NCBI GenBank assembly: GCA_015039465.1
Contig: MU130497.1
Location: forward strand, 179,545 to 229,737
DNA from: Phlegmacium glaucopus
Taxonomy: Eukaryota > Basidiomycota > Agaricomycetes > Agaricales > Cortinariaceae
Direction: 5' to 3'
Length of the DNA stretch: 50,193 bases
Part shown: piece by piece, positions 46,372 to 50,193 of the stretch
How positions within the stretch are numbered: the first letter of the stretch is position 1
Layout: each line of letters starts with the position of its first letter
Made by a program: the position numbers and the translations under genes
The notes under the pieces: model-generated
The model's input: the letters and a program-made list of their open reading frames with translations, nothing else
Database searches by the model: none
Told to the model about the DNA's origin: nothing

Positions 46372-47261
46372 ATTAAGCTTAAGATTGACCAAACATCGCA
46401 AAATTATAAATCTATATAGAATGGGATGTCGCGCCTGGGAACATCGGGGGTGTCAATGATGCTGGATTTATTTCTAAGGATTTGTAATAATTTTGATAAT
46501 TGGTCAGCCGCTCCCACACCTTCGTCCCATTACAAGCCATGAACCCGTGCCTTCGGCACGGCGCCACTCCACTTTGCCGACCTCCAGCACAGATTCAGGG
46601 CTTGTCCCATTATACTGTTAGCCCAGTGTCACGAACGTCACATTGATGACAAAGCTCTGCCTTTTTCGGTCAACTCTGCCAATCTGCTGATGCTGATATG
46701 ATAACAGCTCTTCCTTTCTTTCCTCCACTCCTCACAGTTGTTCTGGGGCTCTGTTCAAAAGCCCCTCTTCCTCTATACTCTTAAGAGACCCAGATCCCAG
46801 GGTTAAGGGAGTGTGTGAGGGTGATTATCCCTAGCCCTTGCACATTAAACAGAGCCTTTACAGGGACCTAAACACTGTTGAAGTGTTAGCTGTAGTATAG
46901 TTTTTCTGTATCCCCTGGCATTGGGTGGCCCACTTGGGTGAATACCGCTGGGAAGGTTGACTGTTAGTAGTCTTCACCTGGGACAACCGTTCGGACCCTG
47001 GGTTAGTGTAGTTTGGTAGTTAGTAAAAAAAAAAAAAAAAGTAGAATAGTAGCAGTGTCAAGGGGCTGTTGACTTGAACTGCTTCATCATTCCCAGCTCT
47101 TCCTCTTTTCAGGTTACTCAGCTGCTTGGAAAGACAGAGCAATCTGTAGGAAATTCCTCCATTTCAATTTTTTTCTGTTTTTTTTTTTTTAAAAAAAAAC
47201 CTTTAAAAAAATGTATGTTTTTTGTTGATTGAATATTAATTGAATATTAATTATTATCATT
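46372..47261. other. Upstream region of the Helitron gene; no gene supported
   Basis: Contains a short perfect hairpin GTGCCTTCGGCAC (about 46548-46560), a 16-base poly(A) run at about 47025-47040 that may be an old retroposon tail, and a T/A homopolymer junction at 47176-47202. The Helitron 5' terminus (TC) should lie somewhere here but cannot be placed. Confidence 0.4.
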
Positions 47262-50193
47262 ATACAGGGATCAAACACATCCATCTACTCCAGAAGACAT
47301 CAGAATGGCTGAGTCAGATGCTATGTATGTGTTTTATTTCAATCTTTAACTTTTTAAAATTTTAATTAATATTAATTTTTATAGGGATAGAGACCAAACA
47401 CCTCAAACTACCCCAGAACGAGTTCAAACAACTGCACAACGGAATGAGCGTGATCAAAGGTTTCTTGAGAGTCCTGAATATCGAAGAATTCCTACTGCAC
47501 CTGCACCTGCACCTATCCCTCCTCCCTTTATTGTTCCTGCTGCTCCTTCTACACATTATTCCCATCTTCCTCCTGCTTTAGCTGCAGCATATGATGCATT
47601 GCCTCCTTTTCCCCAGCGTGGTAGAGGTAGAGGTAGAGGTAGAGGTAGAGGTCATGCTCCTGATTTGGCTCCAGCATTTGATCCATTGCCTGCCAGAGGT
47701 AGAGCCAGAGGTAGAGGTAGATGTCATGCTCATGCTCCTGCTCCTGCTCCTGCCCCTGTTCCATTGCCATTTCATGAACTTGCAGTTCAATATGCTGCTC
47801 TTCCACACCCTGCTGTAAGTTTGATTATTCAAATATATATGATAGTTTAACTAATTATTTTATATTAAATTTAGTTTATTCCTCCACATGCCCTCTGCCA
47901 TTTGCTGAAATTGCTCAGCAATATGCTGCTCTTCCTCCTGTATGTTTTTATGTTTATTTTATTTAATATTATGAAACTAATTGTTGACATCACATTTAGC
48001 TTATTCCTCCTGCTTCTTCATTTCATTCACCATCACCATCACCACCTCCACCTGCTCTTCCTCTATTACAACCTAGCAACACTCACAGTGTGCCGAACCA
48101 CACGACATATGAATGTACAAGCTGCTATGGAGGAGGCCGAAAGACGTGATCAAAGGTGGATACAACAACAGCTGCAGAGAAATCAGCAGCAGCAGAATAG
48201 GAATAGTCAAGTCCATCAGCCTCAGATTATTAATCCCAATCCTCCACCTTCACCTCACATTCCACCACACAGATTCATGCCTGCTCCTGTATCCAGAAGA
48301 GGCCGTTGCCGTGCCAGAAATAGAAATAGAATCAGGAATAGAGATGCCAGGACTCCCTATCATGAACCTGTTGCTGGAAGACATTCTTTGGGACCTATGA
48401 CTGTGGAGTGTCCTCACTGCCATGCACTCCATTTTGATGCTGAAAAACTCTCAAATTCTAGAGTCAATCAACCAAAATTTGGATTGTGTTGTCTTAGTGG
48501 CCAGGTCCAACTTCCTCCATTTCCTCCTGCTCCTAGACAACTCAGAGAACTCTTCGATGGTACAAGCTTGCACAGTCAGGAATTTAAAACAAATATTCGC
48601 CAGTACAACTCTGCATTCGCATTCACTTCCCTGGGTGTTAAGGTTGATCATGCTGTTACTGCAGGGTCAGGTCCTTATTCATTTAGGATCAGTGGTGAAC
48701 TTCATCACCTTTCAGGTGCACTCCTTCCCACCGATGGAAATGCTCCAGTCTTTGCCCAGATTTATATTCATGATCCACAAGAACAGTTGGCTCAGAGGGA
48801 ACACAATAATAGGAATTTAAATCGGACTATTATGACCATCATCCAAGGAGTCCTCAATAATTCTCATCCCTATGTCAACCTTTATAAACAGGCATTCCAG
48901 ATAATGAGAGAGAAGCCTGCAGAGGAGCATCATACTGTAGCTATTCGTCTTCGTGCAGAACGCAATCAGGATCTTAGACGTTATAACTTGCCTACTGCTA
49001 ATGATGAGGTTGCTGCTATTATTCCTGGAGATGGTTCAGAGGACCGTGCAGATCACCGTGATATTGTCCTAAGACTCAAGGCTGGAGGTCTTCGAAGGAT
49101 AAGTCATCTACATCCTTCTTATTCTACCCTTCATTATGTCTTGCTCTTCCCTAATGGTGAAGATGGCTGGCATCCCAATATTCCTGCTCACATTGGAGCT
49201 TCTGGGAGGCGTCGAGCACAAAATGTTACACAGCGCTGTTATCATGCATACAGATTGCATTCCAGACTTCGAGAGATACCATTATTGCAATGGGGAGGAA
49301 ATCTCTTTCAGCAATATGTGGTCGATGCATGGGCTTCTGTGGAACAAAGTACATTAAACTGGATAAAGCATCATCAAAAGGACCTACGAGCAGAGGTGTA
49401 CTCTGGACTTCGAGATGCTGTGCTGGGTGATAGAGATAACAATATAAATCTGGCAGAACATGGAAGACGTATTATTCTTCCTTCCAGCTTTATAGGCAGT
49501 GAACGTCAAATGATGCAGCTATTTCAAGATTCTATGGCCATTTGCCGTACTTTTCGCAAGCCTGACATCTTCCTCACTATGACTGCCAATCCCAACTGGC
49601 CAGAAATACAGAATCAGCTTTTGGAGGAAGTCCCTCCACGTGCAGGTGCAAACCATCGGAGAAGAAAACAGAAGGCTTCAGATCGTCCTGACATTGTAGC
49701 ACGTGTTTTTGAGGAGAAAAAGAAAGCTTTGTTGAAGGACATAGATGATGGAGCATTTGGAAAAGTTCTTGCAATGGTTTACACTATCGAATTCCAGAAA
49801 CGTGGCCTTCCCCACATGCATCTCCTCCTTTTCCTTCATCCAGATGACAAAATTCATGATGCAGCCCAAGTCGACTCTATTGTCTCTGCTCAGATTCCAG
49901 ATCCTGAGCTCCATCCTCTTCTATATGAGACTGTCACCACCTGCATGCTTCATGGACCCTGTGGAGATGATAAACCTAATGCACCTTGCAGGGTTGCTGG
50001 AAAATGCAGCAAGCATTACCCTAAGGAGTTTAGTGATCATACTATAATGGGTGAAAATGGTTATCCAAAGTATGCCAGGCCTGATAATGGACGTGTGGTT
50101 GTGAAAAATGGTCACACATATGACAACAGAGATGTCATTCCATACAATCCTTATTTTTCTGCCAAGTAAGTGTTATTCTCTGAATCTTTTAAA
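47262..50193 (+). CDS. Helitron Rep/helicase-type protein, 5' part (runs off window)
   Basis: Rolling-circle transposon protein; Rep nicks and joins single-stranded DNA, helicase unwinds. Upstream exons: one from about 47263 with HPSTPEDIRMAESDAM, a second from 47386 that is Pro/Ala-rich with an Arg-Gly run and ends near 47815, and others around 47880-48060. The main exon runs open to 50167, ending SAK at a GTAAGT donor. Motifs there: CPHCHALHFDAEK zinc motif (about 48400), the Helitron_like_N domain (QQYVVDAWASVEQSTLNWIK, GRRIILPSSFIGS, KPDIFLTMTANPNWPEI), HUH motif RGLPHMHLLLFLHP (about 49800), and CRVAGKCSKHYPKEF. The catalytic tyrosines and the helicase lie beyond the window. The hydrophobic start of the longest frame (47902) is intron sequence. 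Exon order at the N-terminus is partly uncertain. No lesion seen. Confidence 0.88.
47625..47725 (+). repeat. GGTAGA hexamer array encoding an RG-rich segment
   Basis: Tandem GGTAGA units (47623-47652 and 47694-47722) encode Arg-Gly dipeptides within the N-terminal exon of the Helitron protein. RG-rich segments commonly bind nucleic acid. Prone to length change. Confidence 0.8.

Noticed and set aside
47902..48060. Hydrophobic N-terminus and His-rich run at the start of the long Helitron frame
   Set aside because: It overlaps an intron (GTATGT...TTTAG) and reads an exon in the wrong frame; the other frame gives a Pro/Ser-rich segment consistent with the neighbouring exons.

Overview
The window looks like nuclear DNA of a filamentous basidiomycete (Agaricomycetes-like). 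The evidence is dense GT-AG introns of about 48-75 nt, multi-exon SDR and methyltransferase genes, NB-ARC/TPR (NLR-like) proteins with kinesin-light-chain-type repeats, and a mixed load of Helitron, Ty1/copia, LINE, hAT and other TIR elements. No species can be named from this sequence alone. It reads as a repeat-rich, rearranged accessory region in which few genes are intact.

Layout. 1-6.2 kb: an intact NLR-like gene (copy A, minus strand, six exons, 1069 aa), a divergently placed decayed coiled-coil gene and an actin pseudogene fragment. 6.8-8.2 kb: a short-chain dehydrogenase/reductase (SDR). 9-10.4 kb: a disordered, serine-rich hypothetical gene. 11-14.1 kb: a C2H2 zinc-finger gene with a stop at its first zinc cysteine, a decayed FAD-linked (BBE-type) oxidase, and an intact TPMT-like methyltransferase with five exons. 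14.3-18.3 kb: a TIR-element end, a copia RNase H remnant, a 5'-truncated LINE with a 12-bp target duplication, and a decayed second copy of the methyltransferase. 18.4-24.2 kb: a second copy of the NLR/coiled-coil/actin block (NLR copy B has one nonsense codon). 24.9-25.8 kb: an intact classical SDR. 27-29.9 kb: a long, low-complexity gene that runs through several frames. 30.7-34.3 kb: NLR copy C (plus strand), complete except for a 2-nt deletion. 34.8-44 kb: a graveyard of small mobile elements, two with perfect target duplications as solo LTRs, one hAT with an 8-bp duplication, a 634-bp foldback, a SINE-like tRNA-derived sequence, and several ends of one unusual TIR family. 44.1-45.8 kb: a second, broken copy of the first SDR block. 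45.9-46.4 kb: a small unknown coiled-coil gene. 47.3 kb to the end: the 5' part of an autonomous Helitron Rep/helicase gene, cut by the window edge.

How it fits together. The NLR-like paralogs are the main biological interest. They share a short basic N-terminus, NB-ARC ATPase motifs and 9-11 full 42-residue TPRs. The repeats are nearly identical except at a few positions (10, 40 and 41 of the unit), the pattern expected of a fungal self/non-self or microbe-recognition repertoire evolving by duplication, repeat homogenisation and loss. Four copies in 36 kb show four fates: intact (A), nonsense (B), frameshift (C) and truncation (D). The duplications, and the transposon ends at some of their borders, suggest that transposon-rich rearrangement drives this turnover; that link is inference.
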